64,000 nt of DNA from positions 10,756,501 through 10,820,500 of the forward strand of contig OX327705.1 in NCBI GenBank assembly GCA_946807835.1. Direction: 5' to 3'. Below the pieces are notes generated by a model. It was not told the DNA's origin. It did no database searches and saw nothing but the letters and a program-made list of their open reading frames with translations. The position numbers and the translations under genes are program-made. Below are positions 63,778 to 64,000 of this stretch, piece after piece. Numbering within the stretch: the stretch's first letter is position 1; the number at the start of each line of letters is the position of its first letter. The DNA is from Ailanthus altissimus (lineage: Eukaryota > Streptophyta > Magnoliopsida > Sapindales > Simaroubaceae).

Positions 63778-64000
63778 TGACAGGACCCGACCCGAGACCC
63801 TCTACTATAGATCCCAGCGGCCCTGCCGGGCACCCCGACGGAAGTTCCTCCGAACCTAACTGGGTAAGTTAAGAAATTCCGCGAGGCGAACCCCCTTTTT
63901 AATTCTTGTTACTACTAAGAAGATCTAGTAATATACATGAAAACGACATCTTAGTTTTAAAAATAAACGGACAGAGTTTCCCCTGTTTTTTGGGAAAATC
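63778..64000. other. Start of an unidentified, GC-richer repeat or LTR
   Basis: Athila coding similarity stops and the sequence becomes GC-rich from TGACAGGACCCGACCC onward, with further GC-rich words (gccctgccgggcaccccgac). A TG start fits a new LTR nested in the Athila-like element, but the other end is beyond the window. The 63669-63872 frame crosses this junction and is not a gene. Confidence 0.4.

Overview
This is plant nuclear DNA. It has spliced introns with GT..AG borders, LTR retrotransposons primed by initiator-Met or Asp tRNA, L1-type LINEs, hAT relics and MITEs. It is AT-rich and most probably from a eudicot; I cannot name the species. There is one intact host gene. Nearly everything else is nested, mostly decayed transposable elements. 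I see no bacterial, organellar or CRISPR features and no tRNA or rRNA gene.

Layout. 1-289: 5' end of an Athila-like LTR (minus) leaving the window. 715-3145: copy A of an unclassified repeat of about 2.4 kb. 4927-12180: a six-exon gene for a plant ARFB-type small GTPase (194 aa), with two 3-kb introns and a MITE in the last one. 14061-14457: short tandem repeat. 14458-25340: a four-level nest. A hAT transposase relic (minus) is split by repeat copy B; B is split by an Athila-like solo LTR (TSD CATGC); that LTR is split by a young Copia element (18515-22951, identical 175-bp LTRs, TSD AACAG). 25441-27785: repeat copy C with a 255-bp foreign insert. 27790-29315: 5' part of an old Copia (minus). 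30361-34490: relic of a 'putative gypsy-type transposon' (Transposase_28-like) ORF, interrupted by a MULE-like element with 9-bp TSDs. 34820-36960: LINE endonuclease/RT relic (minus).

37191-45290: another Athila-like LTR carrying a solo LTR (TSD ATAAA) and a Ty3/gypsy complex arranged LTR-internal-LTR-partial internal. 45300-47105: 5' part of an Athila-like element. 47736-55544: old Copia with long LTRs that has lost integrase and most of RT. 56634-58332: 5'-truncated LINE. 58333-63777: Athila-like element (LTR, Asp PBS, gag, protease) with a solo LTR (TSD CTAAC) inside its gag. 63778-64000: abrupt change to an unidentified GC-richer sequence.

The ARF gene would act in vesicle trafficking and has no functional link to its neighbours. 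The repeats are linked by insertion order. The youngest event is the Copia at 18515-22951. Its LTRs are identical but it lacks protease and the N-terminal half of integrase, so it must have been copied by enzymes supplied in trans. I found no convincing new biological system. The best leads are that defective young Copia with its repetitive GC-rich leader, the three-copy unclassified repeat family with its unexplained ORF-bearing insert, and a GC-rich block in Athila LTRs that keeps its position but changes its sequence.
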